Shown here: one piece after another, positions 1-10,190 of the stretch
How positions within the stretch are numbered: the first letter of the stretch is position 1
Layout of the letters: every line of letters begins with the position of its first letter
From: Hemerocallis citrina
Taxonomy: Eukaryota > Streptophyta > Magnoliopsida > Asparagales > Asphodelaceae
Length of the DNA stretch: 64,000 bases
Assembly (NCBI GenBank): GCA_017893485.1
Contig: CM030360.1
Location: forward strand, 6,932,467 to 6,996,466
Direction of reading: 5' to 3'
Notes under the pieces: model-generated
What the model was told of the DNA's origin: nothing
What the model saw: only the letters and a program-made list of their open reading frames with translations
Databases searched by the model: none
Position numbers and translations under genes: made by a program

Positions 1-1491
1 TAAGAAGAATAATATTTGGAATAGAGATGTACTTGGTGGTTAAATAAATAGTAATTTATGCCTTTGATTAAGAAACAAAGTAAATTATTTGACTAGAGAT
101 ATTCTAGAAATTATATCGTGAGTTAATTTGAGTTGTTAAAGACTAATTTGGAAGTTGATATCATATTATTTTGGAAGAAGGAATTTATTTAATGTAATTG
201 GTAGCGTAATGTCAATTTACAACTTCTTTGAAAATCCTTTTAGGAGAGGTGGAGAAACTATCTATTTTACATAGAGAATGTTTAAGTTGAAATGTTTGAT
301 AAGACTATGAAACTAGTTATACAAGTAACATGAGTTGTGTGAATAAGGGAATAATTGGATATGTGAATGAATGGAAATTTTAAAATGTGAATAGAGAGGG
401 TATGGATAACCCATGATGTTGTGAACACGAAATGTGTGGATTCTAGAGGCTAAGTGAGACCCAGAGTACCGGCAAAGTGATAAAAGTGAAAAGTGAAATT
501 TGAAAAGTGGCCAGTATGGCCTATCATTCTCGGTATATTGTTTAAGACTGGTAGGAGGGTAAGCCAGCTCTAGGTGGTAATATTATTCATGTTTGAACTT
601 AAGGATAGGCACTAGAAGAAGATATGATAGAAACAACGACGAACATGTCCGGTAAAGGATGTGCAGCTCCTAGGGGTTCAAGATCGGGGAATACGCCAGG
701 CAAATCCACTATAGGTGGGCTAGGGGTATGTCCGTCTATCATTGAAAAGGCCGGTAAAGAGACTGCAGTTCCTAGGAATGGTCGAGACCGATGATATGCC
801 CGGTAAATCCACGGTGTGTGGGCTAAGGGTATGCCGGTAAGGTCCGTAGTTACGAGAGATTGACTTGCTAGGGTTCGTGGCTGAGGATACGCTCAGTAAA
901 TTCACTATTAGGCCGGTAACGTCCAATATCCTGGGGGTGGGAGTCAATGGTGACTACGCGATGGAGTATATTCATTGGTTTACTTATAGCTTAACGTGGG
1001 ATGTAAACCCTATAATGAGGAGTAAGTTAAGGGTTTGCCCTCGGACCTATGTAGTACGAGATGCATAGAATCCGAACAATTGTGCATTAGTGTCATCGTA
1101 AGTATAAATGACTGCAATAGGCATTAAGTTCATGTCATACACTGACAAGACTAGGATAGTCACTTTTCCTGTTTGCATTCAAGTTTGTGTTTGCTAAATT
1201 AAACAGTCGCTGTATTGTAGCATTGTGTCATTTGTATGCTACTGACGTGCCCACAGTTTTTTTAGTTGCAGGATTGGACTAGGCATGGACTTGAAGTCAC
1301 TATGACGAGTTGTTACAATATTGAAGAATTTTCATTATCGTAGATTGTATTGTATTCATTTATTCCGCTGTGCAGTTGTAAAGAACATTTTTGTAATATA
1401 AAGTTTTAAATTCCTTGTATTTTGTACGAATTGAAGTATAAGATCATGTATTTGCTACGAATTACATGCGTGTGGAATTCGGGGCATTACA
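1..1491 (+). mobile_element. 3' part of a long chromovirus-type (Tekay-like) LTR, cut by the window start
   Basis: The stretch ends in GGGGCATTACA, the inverted counterpart of the TGTAACACCCC start typical of plant Ty3/gypsy chromovirus LTRs. Its distal part matches the solo LTR at 51077-54673. Both share a block around a CCTCGGACCTATGTAGTA motif (about 1038 and 54190), the text around GACTAGG/GGCTAAG (about 450 and 53325), and the end around AATTCGGGG. At 640-940 there are three degenerate units of roughly 90-100 bp, each carrying CCGGTAA and a CTAGG/CTAAGG motif. No coding capacity is visible, and short open frames here look accidental. The 5' end lies outside the window, so a solo LTR cannot be told from a complete element. 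Confidence 0.75.
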
Positions 1492-2083
1492 GAGTGGTAT
1501 GTTTGTTAAGAAATGTAGGAACATGCAAAATAGATGTAAGAGAGAGATCTGCACAAAGGGAGATATCGACCTTCCCTTCAAGAGTGAAAGAAGATCCATC
1601 AATAATATGCACATGATAATTGGAAAGTAAAGAAAAAGAAAGTAGTAAATGAGACATATGTTCAGAAGCACCTGAATCAATAATTCATTAATGTGAAAAA
1701 ACATGACAAGCAGTACCTGAGTGAACAGAGTTATCAGGAGGAAACAGTAAATTGTGGAATGTCTTATACTCTTCAGCATAGAGGGTATACTGGGAGGAGG
1801 TTGGCACATCTATAGGAGCAGTAGTAGACTAATGAGCAACAGGAGGACGACCAATGCGTTTCCAACATGTCGCATACTCATGAGATCGGCCCTGACAATA
1901 AGTACAATACTTAGTGTTGTGATACTGTTACCACAGCTACGACCACGATCACTACGGCCTCGTGCAGAATAAGGACCACGACCCCTGGAGGAGGAAGAAA
2001 ATTGATGTGAATGATCAGAAAAACCACGGCCATGGCCAGAGATTAGTGCAGATGGTGTTGGGGTTCCAAGAAGAGCAGGAGGG
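1442..2083. repeat. Left copy of a 642-bp direct repeat flanking the LINE
   Basis: This block runs from GATCATGTATTTGC to GAGCAGGAGGG and recurs at 9550-10190 in the same order and orientation, with about twenty differences. It covers the last 50 bp of the LTR and 592 bp of the adjoining copia fragment. Because it abuts both ends of the LINE, the simplest reading is an exceptionally long target-site duplication. Confidence 0.85.
1492..2083 (-). mobile_element. Ty1-copia fragment: zinc knuckle and protease start
   Basis: The minus strand encodes a CCHC knuckle (C-T-Y-C-Q-G-R-S-H-E-Y-A-T-C, about 1910-1850), followed by a protease-like D-S-G-A-S-E-H-M-S-H motif (about 1690-1660). After that comes a hydrophobic SLTSVLHVPTF-type segment. 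This order (gag knuckle, then aspartic protease) is that of copia polyproteins. Coding is cut at 1491, where the chromovirus LTR was inserted, and at 2083, where the LINE was inserted. The knuckle is in frame here but has a one-base deletion in the other copy (9600-10190). Confidence 0.75.
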
Positions 2084-2303
2084 TGATTCTAGTAAGCTTT
2101 TCTTCTCTATCGACTCTCTAGCATCTTTTGCGCTCCTGCGCCCTACCCTCGTTCTTCTTTCTCAATCCTTTCTCCCCTTCTTCGTCTCACCTCTTGGTTC
2201 TTCTCTGAAGATCCCCTTTTGAGGTGTTTTTTCTCGGTGACTACGTCGTCTTCCTCTTTGCTCCCTGCTGGCTTTTACTTTGTGGGCTTGTTGAGTTTGG
2301 CCC

Positions 2304-4679
2304 ATGGACCAAAGCTGGGTCGATGTAGTAAAAAAGAAAAATAAAAAATTGATTAGGGCTATGGGCTTACCCGCCGTACCCTTGTCTGTTCGGGACTGTT
2401 TTAGGTCGAAGGCCACGTCTCCTCCTGTCACTGTCATTCCAGTCTCTTCATTCTCTAAACATTCCCGCCCTTCTTCTTCCTCCTCTAACTCTTCAGCTTC
2501 CTCCTCACTCCAAAAATTCTCTCTCCGCTCATACCCCACCTGTTTTCGGTGTCTTCAAAGAGGTCATCTGAAATTTGATTGCGTTGCTAAGATGAAGTGT
2601 CTGTTCTGTCTGAAAGACGGACATGCGCGACAGCGCTGCTTCTCTCTCCAAAAGCTATTAGGTCTCTCTGTGGGAGTTCCCATTTCCGATTCGGTTTTAG
2701 ATGCTCTTGATTTTCCGGCGCTTCAAAAGAAATTGGCCGAGCTTCCCTCGTCTAGGGCAAAAAAGCAAAAATCTTCGTCTCGTTCTCCTCTCCTCCCAAC
2801 TCCGGCGTCAAGCTCCCGTCTGTCTCCTCCCACAGCCTCGTCTCTTCTGAAGCCGGCAGTTACTCCTCCCCCTTCTACTAAGTCTCCGGTTACTCTGGTT
2901 TTCCTCTCTAGTACGGAGCTGACAGATCGTCTCAAAATTTACAACAATTTTGGGGCTATCTCTTTCTCCGAAGGATCCATTCCCTTCTATACTCTTAACG
3001 CCTTTCTCTGCAACTACTGCAATGTACGAGAGTGGGAGTGGGTCCTTTATTCATGCTCTAACGGAGATGCTGTGATTCAATGCCCGTCGACCCAGGTTCT
3101 GCAGGAACTCTGTGCTAACCAGTCTCTTGCTATTGGCTCTAATGCCCTGTCGATCCGCAAATGGGTTTCGATATCTCCTGCTTCAAAAGTTCTTGATCCC
3201 ATACCCATAAAGGTATCGATGGCTGGTCTTCCCCCCTTCTGCGACTCCCTGAGGATGGTGGCTGCTTTCTCCAAATGCATTGGAGACATCATAAGCATTT
3301 CCTCTTGCTCCCGATTGGCTTCGGGCAGCATTCAAGTAGATGCTTTGTTTCGTTGTCCTGCCCCGAAAGAGCGCATTGAAGCCTACTGCCTCAACGACGG
3401 GCTCTCTTCCTTTACAGTCTCAGTTCAGTACCACGAAAGTTCCCCCTCTCTCTCGACTGTTAAGCAGAGCTTCAGTCTCACACCTACCCCAGCATTCCAT
3501 CCTGGAGCTTCTTCTGCTCCGATAGCTGCTCCTTCTACAGGCAAAGCTGCTGCCAATCCATCGGCGCCAAGGCCTCTTTCTGTCCCTCGAAAGTTTCCTA
3601 GTTCTTTGATTGCTCCAAAGTATTCTCCGGCTAAATCCCCCAATCTCGTCTGGATCAACCCCGATCGATCTTCTCAATCTCGCTCTAAAGCTGATCCTCT
3701 TGCTTCGTCTCCTCCTCTGGCTTCGACGCCTGCGTTAGCTATCTCCTCCCTAGCATTGGCCAGTGTTCCTCCTAAGTCAGAGGATTGGCCTGCATGGAGT
3801 GTTAACCCTTCATTTGCTTCTGACTGGGATCTCTTTCAGCGTTCTGCGCATTTCCCCACCACCAGCGCGCCCCGCTCAGTCTCTCCAGTTACTGCAGATT
3901 TGTCTCCCTCCCGCTCTAAAGCTAAAGCTAAAGACTGGGTGGATAAAGATGATCTGATTAGCGATGAATTGGCCGAGCTGGACAGTGGCAAGGCGCCTAC
4001 CCAGGTCGATCCTCTAACTGACTCGTTTAATTTCGGTTTTTTATTTCATTTATTAGTTACTTCTTGTCGTTTTTCTTTTTATCTAGAGATTTATTTTCCG
4101 ATTTTTAGACGATTATCTGTTGATCTGTTGAAGGACTATCTATCCATCTCCTCAATCCCCCTATCTCTCATTAAGCTCTCACCTTTTCTTCGGAATTGTT
4201 GTGGTATCCCTTGTGAGGTGCAGCCTCCAGAGATACGCGCGGTTGCCGCTCTTTCCCTCTTACACCCCATGGCATCCTCCTGCCCTCTAATTTCGTCGCT
4301 GGAACCCATTAAGGGTTCAGCTGATTATGGCTCTGTTTCTCCATGTCCTAACTCCCCGAACAACTTGCTCTCTCCTGGCTCGAGTGTTTGCTCTTATCGG
4401 TTAATTCGATCGAGCGCTCGACTTAAGGCTAAACGATATGCTTCCTATCCTATTGCTACGAGTCACCATCCGACCGGGAGTCCTTCCGACACGTTCTACT
4501 CGCCTCCCCTGTTAGGCTCTCTTTATCATCACCAATTTGATGATTTTTCCGACGCCGATATGTTGTCTATCTCTCAATCTCTAGGTTTCTCCATCTCCTC
4601 CGCCTCCTTGTCCCCCATCACTCTCCTTCGAAAGATTGAACGTGCCCGAGTTCAGGAGCATAGTTTCAATCATGATTAG
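2304..4679 (+). CDS. LINE ORF1: zinc-knuckle RNA-binding (gag-like) protein
   Basis: A 791-residue protein starting at the first ATG after the 5' UTR. It carries two adjacent CCHC knuckles at residues about 80-93 (CFRCLQRGHLKFDC) and 99-112 (CLFCLKDGHARQRC), set between Ser/Pro-rich low-complexity stretches. A folded segment (about residues 195-380) contains the S-S-T-E-L-T-D-R-L and V-L-Y-S-C-S type strands seen in plant L1 ORF1 proteins. In the L1 family ORF1 coats the element RNA and accompanies it back to the nucleus. The C-terminal third is Ser/Leu-rich and less recognisable. The ORF stops eight bases inside ORF2, so ORF2 is likely translated by reinitiation. Confidence 0.88.
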   Translation: MDQSWVDVVKKKNKKLIRAMGLPAVPLSVRDCFRSKATSPPVTVIPVSSFSKHSRPSSSSSNSSASSSLQKFSLRSYPTCFRCLQRGHLKFDCVAKMKCLFCLKDGHARQRCFSLQKLLGLSVGVPISDSVLDALDFPALQKKLAELPSSRAKKQKSSSRSPLLPTPASSSRLSPPTASSLLKPAVTPPPSTKSPVTLVFLSSTELTDRLKIYNNFGAISFSEGSIPFYTLNAFLCNYCNVREWEWVLYSCSNGDAVIQCPSTQVLQELCANQSLAIGSNALSIRKWVSISPASKVLDPIPIKVSMAGLPPFCDSLRMVAAFSKCIGDIISISSCSRLASGSIQVDALFRCPAPKERIEAYCLNDGLSSFTVSVQYHESSPSLSTVKQSFSLTPTPAFHPGASSAPIAAPSTGKAAANPSAPRPLSVPRKFPSSLIAPKYSPAKSPNLVWINPDRSSQSRSKADPLASSPPLASTPALAISSLALASVPPKSEDWPAWSVNPSFASDWDLFQRSAHFPTTSAPRSVSPVTADLSPSRSKAKAKDWVDKDDLISDELAELDSGKAPTQVDPLTDSFNFGFLFHLLVTSCRFSFYLEIYFPIFRRLSVDLLKDYLSISSIPLSLIKLSPFLRNCCGIPCEVQPPEIRAVAALSLLHPMASSCPLISSLEPIKGSADYGSVSPCPNSPNNLLSPGSSVCSYRLIRSSARLKAKRYASYPIATSHHPTGSPSDTFYSPPLLGSLYHHQFDDFSDADMLSISQSLGFSISSASLSPITLLRKIERARVQEHSFNHD

Positions 4680-7600
4680 TCTCTCTTGGAATATTAGGGG
4701 GCTTAACTGCCCCACCAAGCAAAGAGCCATTTTCGATATTATTAAATCTTCTCACTGCGATATCATCTCGATTCAAGAGTCGAAAATTGAATCCCCTTCC
4801 CCTCATCTTTTTCGTGCGCTAGGAGGCTCCGTCATTTCGAACTGGATCTCCCTCGATGCGAGGGGATCTCGAGGAGGAATCCTTTTTGGATTCCGAGACT
4901 CGTCCTTCTCGTTAATTGCTGTTCATCGCCTCAATTTCTTCCTTATCGTTCAACTTCACTGGACGCTCCTCGATTGCGTTTTAACGGTGATATCGGTTTA
5001 CGGTCCGTCGACCCATGATCGACGCCCTCTTTTCTGGGATGAATTCCGCTCCCTCCCCCCTTTTGTTCAAGGGTTGAGCCTTGTTTGCGGAGATTTCAAC
5101 GTTACTCGTTTCGCCTCCGAAAGGACCACCTCGTGCATATATGATTCCCAATCCGGTACCTTCAATGATTGCATTCGTGATCTCCAGTTATCCGACATTC
5201 CTATTAATGGCAGGCTCTTTACCTGGTCCAATCAGCGCCTTACCCCTTCTTTCGCCAAGCTCGACCGTTTTCTTGTCTCGTTCTCGTGGTTTGCCAAATT
5301 TCACAACTCCTACGTGAAGGCCCTTCCCAATCCGTCTTCTGATCATGTGCCCATCGCCCTTTTCTCTGATTTTCACTTTCCTCGTCGTCACCAATTCCGT
5401 TTTGAAAAGTACTGGCTTCAAGACCAGGTTTTTGCTAAGCTTGTTGAAGATTGTCTAGCCGCCATCTATGGTTCTCACGGACTGGGCAATCTTCTTCTTA
5501 AACTCTTTGCCATTAAACACGGTTGCAAAATTTGGCACCGTGAAAGGCAATCCAATACTAACTTCCTTAAAAATTTTCTTCTGAGCTCGATCCAGGCTCT
5601 CGATCTGCTGGAAGAACAAGGTCCTCTTTCTATCCACGCTCGTAACGAACGGTTGGCCTGTAAACGGGATTATGCTGCTATTCTCCTCCAAGACCATTCT
5701 AAATGGGCTCAAAGAGCCAGAGTTAATTGGTTGAAGGAAGGTGATGGTAACACGGCCTTCTTCCAGAATTTCGCTTCTCACCGTAGACGTTGCAACCATA
5801 TTCCTTTAATTCTGGATCATAACGCAGAATTGCGTTCGGATCCTGAGATTCACCAGGCTTTTCTCTCCTTCTACAAAGAGCTCATTGGCTCCCCCAAACC
5901 TCGATTGATTTCTTTAGACTGGCAGCACCTCTATGGTCCCCCGACCGTAGACTTATCTGCCCTTGAGGCTCCTTTCTCTCTGGAGGAAATTAAGGTGGCC
6001 GTCTTCGCTTTAAAAAGCGATTCGGCGCCCGGGCCGGATGGCTTTCCGGCTTTTTTCTTCCAGAAATTCTGGCCTTGGATTAAGGACGATCTGTTTGATC
6101 TCTTCCAGGATCTACATCATGGATCCTTGTCTTTCGACCGCATTAATTACGCCCACATCGTTCTTATTCCAAAAGTCTCTGGTGCCAATACGGTCTCGCA
6201 ATTTAGGCCCATTAGTCTTATTAATGTTTCTTTCAAGATTATTATGAAAGTTCTGGCTAATAGGCTCAGTGGGATTATCCCTCCTCTGATTGACCAAGCC
6301 CAGTCTGGTTTCATTAAGGACCGTTTTATTCTTGACAGCGTGGCCGCCGCTCAAGAAATTATCTCTTTGAGTCATCATCATCAAATGGAGGGTATCCTCC
6401 TTAAGCTAGACTTTCAAAAAGCTTACGATAATGTTGACTGGGATTTCCTTTTGGACATTTTGACCCACCGAGGCTTTGGTCCGAAATGGATTGGATGGAT
6501 TAAATCCAGCCTTATTCCCGGCACTTCCTCGATCCTTGTTAATGGATCGGAGGGCCATAAATTCAAGGTCAAGCGAGGTCTCCGCCAAGGGGATCCCTTA
6601 TCTTCTCTACTCTTCGCTCTAGTTGCGGACGTTTTCAGCCGACTGCTACACAATGCTCGCGAAGCTAACGTCATTGAGGGAATTGGCCGTTCCCGTAATT
6701 TTGATGGTATCCTCAATTTGCAATATGCAGATGATACTATCATTTTCTCCAAATGTGACCGCAATTCAATGCGCAATCTCAAACTCTTGCTTTATTGCTT
6801 TGAACAGGCTTCAGGCCTCTCTATCAATTTCAACAAATCTTCTGTGTATTGGCTCGGTGGGGACGATTCGCGCCATCATGAAGCGTCCCTTTTCTTTAAC
6901 TGTCGTGTTGCGTCCTTTCCCATCTCTTACCTTGGTATCCCCCTTAGGTGGGGTAAGCTTCATAGATCAGATTGGGTTCCTATTATTGATAAAATAGAAT
7001 CTAGATTAAACGTTTGGACTGGTAAACTGCTCTCCCGAGGAGGCAGATTAGTTCTCCTGAACTCGGTTCTATCGGCTATTCCCCTTTATATGATGTCTTT
7101 TTACCTCTTCCCTTCATGGGTCCGTAAGCGTATCGATCATATTCGGAGTAATTTCTTTTGGTCGGGTGCCGCTCATTATAAGCAGGGTTCGCACCTGATG
7201 TCTTGGGACATCATTTGTTCGTCGAAAGCGAATGGTGGCTTGGGTGTTCTGAACCTGAGAGACCAAAACCTCGCTCTTTTGGGAAAATGGCTCTGGAGAT
7301 TCCATAAATCTCCCCATTTATCCTGGGTTCAATGCATCAAGGCGTATTATTTTAAATCCTCCCCCTGGTGGCAGTTCAATGCCCCTATTCATCGGTTCGC
7401 TTCTCCCTTCTGGAAAGGGGTCTGGAAGACAGCCCCAGCTTTTCAGGCTAGCATCCTCAAGCGTTGTTCTGACGGTTCTAGGACCATGTTTTGGTCTGAT
7501 CTCTGGTTATCCAACATGTCCCTTGCTTCAGTCTTTCCCTCACTTTTCAACCTTGCCAGTAGGCCGTATGCAACTGTTGAAGAGTCCGTTGTTTGGATTT

Positions 7601-8316
7601 CGTCCTCTTCATACTGGCTTATCCCCTTTAACTCCCCTTTATCCCCTCCTTTGATAGCTGACCTTCAACTTCTCATCTCATCTCTCAATCGATTCCAGTG
7701 GCATCAAACTGAGGATATCGTTTGGAGATGGAACACCTCGGGCTCGTTCACTGTGAAATCTTTCTACAAGTTTCTCAATTTCCGTGGTATTTCCTCCTCT
7801 TCGGCCGACTTTATTTGGAACTCTTGTGCCCCTCTCAAGGTCAAAATTAATTCTGGGTTAGCTATTAACAACAAGCTCCTAACCGTGGAGGTGCTCAACA
7901 AACGGAACTTAGCGTGGGGTCAGCTTTGTCCCCTATGTTCGTTTTCTTCGGAAGATATTAATCACCTTTTCGTTGCGTGCACGTTCATCGCTCCTCTTTG
8001 GAAAATCGTGGCGCTTGCTTGGGGTAACTCAGCATTACCTATTAACCTATTATCTTGCTGGCATTCCCCCTCTGTACCGCCAAGATATAGCAAGAGTTGG
8101 TTCTTCTCCGTCCATATTATTATGTGGATTACATGGAAAGAAAGGAACCGTAGGTTATTCTCGCACAAAGCTGCCCCTATTTTTTCGCTTATAGAAGAAT
8201 TTCTTTATCTTTTCAAGTTTTGGTCTTCCCAACTGAAAGAAGACGAAAGACTGTCCTACTTCTATCATCGCTTGGATGATTCCATTATTGTTCTCTCGAA
8301 CCTTAACGCTTTATGA
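4672..8316 (+). CDS. LINE ORF2: endonuclease-reverse transcriptase
   Basis: 1,214 residues counted from the ATG at 4672, which overlaps the ORF1 stop; an upstream TTG at 4636 is open but less likely. The N-terminal apurinic-type endonuclease shows SLSWNIRGLN (residues 3-12), the catalytic Glu in QESK (36), GDFN (Asp 141) and SDH (223-225). The reverse transcriptase shows APGPDG (about 452), the FRPISL, QSGF and LDFQKAYD blocks, GLRQGDPLS and the catalytic YADD at 685-688. A C-terminal zf-RVT region has CPLC...INHLFVAC (about 1086-1103). No stop or frameshift is visible. The protein would nick target DNA and prime reverse transcription there (target-primed reverse transcription). Confidence 0.95.
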   Translation: MISLSWNIRGLNCPTKQRAIFDIIKSSHCDIISIQESKIESPSPHLFRALGGSVISNWISLDARGSRGGILFGFRDSSFSLIAVHRLNFFLIVQLHWTLLDCVLTVISVYGPSTHDRRPLFWDEFRSLPPFVQGLSLVCGDFNVTRFASERTTSCIYDSQSGTFNDCIRDLQLSDIPINGRLFTWSNQRLTPSFAKLDRFLVSFSWFAKFHNSYVKALPNPSSDHVPIALFSDFHFPRRHQFRFEKYWLQDQVFAKLVEDCLAAIYGSHGLGNLLLKLFAIKHGCKIWHRERQSNTNFLKNFLLSSIQALDLLEEQGPLSIHARNERLACKRDYAAILLQDHSKWAQRARVNWLKEGDGNTAFFQNFASHRRRCNHIPLILDHNAELRSDPEIHQAFLSFYKELIGSPKPRLISLDWQHLYGPPTVDLSALEAPFSLEEIKVAVFALKSDSAPGPDGFPAFFFQKFWPWIKDDLFDLFQDLHHGSLSFDRINYAHIVLIPKVSGANTVSQFRPISLINVSFKIIMKVLANRLSGIIPPLIDQAQSGFIKDRFILDSVAAAQEIISLSHHHQMEGILLKLDFQKAYDNVDWDFLLDILTHRGFGPKWIGWIKSSLIPGTSSILVNGSEGHKFKVKRGLRQGDPLSSLLFALVADVFSRLLHNAREANVIEGIGRSRNFDGILNLQYADDTIIFSKCDRNSMRNLKLLLYCFEQASGLSINFNKSSVYWLGGDDSRHHEASLFFNCRVASFPISYLGIPLRWGKLHRSDWVPIIDKIESRLNVWTGKLLSRGGRLVLLNSVLSAIPLYMMSFYLFPSWVRKRIDHIRSNFFWSGAAHYKQGSHLMSWDIICSSKANGGLGVLNLRDQNLALLGKWLWRFHKSPHLSWVQCIKAYYFKSSPWWQFNAPIHRFASPFWKGVWKTAPAFQASILKRCSDGSRTMFWSDLWLSNMSLASVFPSLFNLASRPYATVEESVVWISSSSYWLIPFNSPLSPPLIADLQLLISSLNRFQWHQTEDIVWRWNTSGSFTVKSFYKFLNFRGISSSSADFIWNSCAPLKVKINSGLAINNKLLTVEVLNKRNLAWGQLCPLCSFSSEDINHLFVACTFIAPLWKIVALAWGNSALPINLLSCWHSPSVPPRYSKSWFFSVHIIMWITWKERNRRLFSHKAAPIFSLIEEFLYLFKFWSSQLKEDERLSYFYHRLDDSIIVLSNLNAL

Positions 8317-9549
8317 TTATTATCTTACTGTTTTTTTTGGGTATTTTGTTCGGAGACTTTATTCCTCTTGATTTTCCCGTTTTGATCGTGGTAGTTTAAC
8401 TTGTTCAGCTTTCTTTACTATAGTTCGTCACTCTGCTCATCCTTTTATGCAGGTTTAATCTATGGATTATCTTCCCTGCCTTCAAGGCTCTCTTTTGGCT
8501 TCGATTCCTACAGTTGGATTGCTAGCTTCTATAGCGTTCAGTTTCTTTTATTTGCTGCTGGGCTTTGATTCGGGTCCGCTGTGGTTTTATGCTTGGTGGC
8601 CTTGTACTTTTTGCTGGCAGGTTATTAGATTCAGCAGCATTTCTTTTGGTGTGTTTAGCTTGTGTTTGGTTTTAGTGTGCTTTATGTAGGAGGGTGAGCG
8701 CAAATTCATATAAGCGTTCTAGCTCTTGTTTTAAGTTACTGCTTGGATCTGTAGCTTCTGTGTTTCTCTGTCTATGTTTATTTCTACTGTTTGATAGTAG
8801 TGGCTTATTTCCCCTATGATGCTTTTCATTGCTGCTGCGATCACCTCCTGATTCTTTCGTGGCTGATTTGTACTTAGAGAGTTATTATTTTTTCGGCATC
8901 GTTTGGTGCTTGCTGTGCTACTGGTTGGGCTGTGGTTTTTTTGCCCTTTTCTTTGTCACATTGGGTTTTGACGGGCTCTCGGCATTCTTGCCTCTGGATT
9001 GTTTTGCTCGACTGATTGCTCCACCCAGTATTTTTTAATCCTGATTGGGCATATTATTGCCATTGAGTCAGGGGGTCTTGGATCCCTGTTATGAACTGTT
9101 TTTTTTGGGCCTGGTTCGATTTCTGATAGTTTACCGCAGCTTTTCTCCTCCTTCGGCGAGTGTGAAGCCTACCGATGATCCTATCCCCTTGCCTGCACTG
9201 ATCGTGAGCCTCTTTGGTGCGCTCGTGCCCCAGTCTTCTCGGAAGTCGTCTTCGCGCTCGTTCGCTTTCCGTCCATCGGCTGCCTGGGTTAGCTCTAGGT
9301 GATTTTGCGTCGGAGAACTGATCCCGATTTAGCCAGTTTCCTCTATAGTTTGTATATTCCTGTACTGCTCACTTGGTCCTCATTTTCTTCTCTCATTTGT
9401 TGTTGCGACTGAGATTATTATTTGCTGCTTTCGTTTTACTTCTCGTAAAACCCTCTTATTGCGTATTGTACAGTACTTTATGATTTATTAATATATTTTT
9501 TGATCCGGCTGGAGTCTTTCGACTCTATCCGATTACGTCAAAAAAAAAA
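8317..9549 (+). other. LINE 3' UTR with terminal hairpin and A tail
   Basis: A T-rich, non-coding 1.2-kb stretch. It ends with TTAATATATTTTTTGATC, a hairpin GAGTC(9512-9516)/GACTC(9521-9525), then CTATCCG and ten A residues. The same terminal block closes the three truncated copies elsewhere, so it is the part most likely recognised by the reverse transcriptase. Short open frames inside it have no protein-like features. Confidence 0.8.
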
Positions 9550-10190
9550 GATCATGTATTTGCTTCGAATTACATGCGTTTGGAATTCGGGGCGTTACAG
9601 AGTGGTATGTCTGTTAGGAAATGTAGGAACATGCAAAACAGATGTAAGAGAGAGATCTGCACAAAGGGAGATATCGACCTTCCCTTCAAGAGTGAAAGAA
9701 AATCCATCAATAATATGCACATGATAATTGGAAAGTAAAGAAAAAGAAAGCAGTAAATGAGACATATGTTCAGAAGCACCTGAATCAATAATTTATTAAT
9801 GTGAAAAAACATGACAAGCAGTACCTGAGTGAACAGAGTTATCAGGAGGAGACAGTAAATTGCGGAATGTCTTATACTCTTCAGCATAGAGGGTATACTG
9901 GGAGGAGGTTGGCACATCTGTAGGAGCAGTAGTAGACTAATGAGCTGCAGGAGGACGACCAATTCGTTTCCAACATGTCGCATACTCATGAGACCGACCT
10001 GACAATAAGTACAATACTTAGTGTTGTGATACTGTCACCACAGCTACGACCACGATCACTACGGCCTCGTGCAGAATAAGAACCACGACCCCTGGAGGAG
10101 GAAGAAAATTGATGTGAATGATCACAAAAACCACGGCCATGGCCAGAGATTAGTGCAGATGGTGTTGGGGTTCCAAGAAGAGCAGGAGGG
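9550..10190. repeat. Right copy of the long direct repeat flanking the LINE
   Basis: This begins right after the LINE A tail with GATCATGTATTTGC and ends at GAGCAGGAGGG, where the copia fragment continues uninterrupted into its gag region. It is 641 bp and collinear with 1442-2083. Continuity of the copia sequence on this side shows that this is the original target and that the LINE entered it. Confidence 0.85.

Larger units (their letters stand above)
2084..9549 (+). mobile_element. Full-length L1-type LINE (non-LTR retrotransposon)
   Basis: A 7.47-kb unit with a 220-bp 5' UTR, ORF1 (2304-4679), ORF2 (4672-8316), a 1.2-kb 3' UTR and a terminal A run (9540-9549). Both ORFs are uninterrupted, which is unusual for plant LINEs and suggests a recent or still competent copy. 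Three 5'-truncated relatives lie in the window (33110-33232, 33311-36595, 36684-36974). They share the 3' end, with a short hairpin followed by CTATCCG and the A tail. The flanking direct repeats are 642 and 641 bp. They differ at about 3 percent of sites, so the insertion is not brand new if the repeats arose with it. Confidence 0.93.

Noticed and set aside
8462..9302. Several frames of 69-85 residues after LINE ORF2
   Set aside because: They are T-rich, hydrophobic by composition and lack motifs. They fit the 3' UTR of the LINE.
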